Shown piece by piece: positions 5,631-5,636 of a stretch of DNA of 5,636 nucleotides. Numbering within the stretch: the first letter of the stretch is position 1; every line of letters starts with the position of its first letter. A program made the translations under genes and the position numbers. This DNA comes from an uncultured Clostridia bacterium. GTDB lineage: Bacteria; Bacillota; Clostridia; Oscillospirales; Ruminococcaceae. The stretch covers positions 1 to 5,636 of the forward strand of contig CAMWLH010000157.1 in assembly GCA_947175045.1 (NCBI GenBank). Reading direction: 5' to 3'. The notes beneath the pieces are model-generated. The model was not told the origin of the DNA, did no database searches, and worked only from the letters and a program-made list of their open reading frames with translations.

Positions 5631-5636
5631 ATTAAA

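Overview
The window looks like a fragment of a Firmicutes chromosome, most likely a gut Oscillospiraceae/Ruminococcus-type or related Clostridia. The reasons are moderate GC, strong GGAGG-type ribosome sites, sigma-A promoters, a repeat-rich surface protein ending in an NPSTG sorting signal, and an AgrA/AgrC-like LytTR plus GHKL regulator pair. No species can be named from the sequence alone.

Left part (1-2963, + strand): the C-terminal ~985 residues of a large cell-surface protein whose 5' end lies outside the window. It runs in order through Gly-rich beta-helix-type repeats, two HWxxCxxCG knuckle modules, four ~82-residue Trp/Thr-rich repeats, a third Cys knuckle, a beta-rich domain, a Gly/Asn then Ser/Asp linker, and a C-terminal anchor (NPSTG, hydrophobic helix, Lys tail). 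A strong intrinsic terminator at 2988-3020 ends its transcript.

Middle (2964-3455): no intact gene. On the minus strand, 3121-3378 holds a start-less in-frame remnant of the C-terminal ligand-binding domain of a MerR-type regulator. About 77 bp of unassigned sequence separates it from the sensor-kinase stop. A second, weaker terminator-like hairpin lies near 3078-3099.

Right part (3456-5484, minus strand): a two-gene operon, a LytTR response regulator followed by a GHKL sensor kinase with a 14-nt overlap and a GTG start for the kinase.

Right edge (5485-5636): a compact divergent control region. A leftward sigma-A promoter drives the regulator operon, and a rightward extended -10 promoter points out of the window. 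Between them are two identical 15-bp direct repeats at 20-bp period, which is the architecture expected for a LytTR dimer site. The simplest model is that the kinase senses a signal at the membrane and phosphorylates the regulator. The regulator then binds the tandem repeats and activates the unseen rightward gene, and possibly its own operon. No link between this system and the surface protein is visible.
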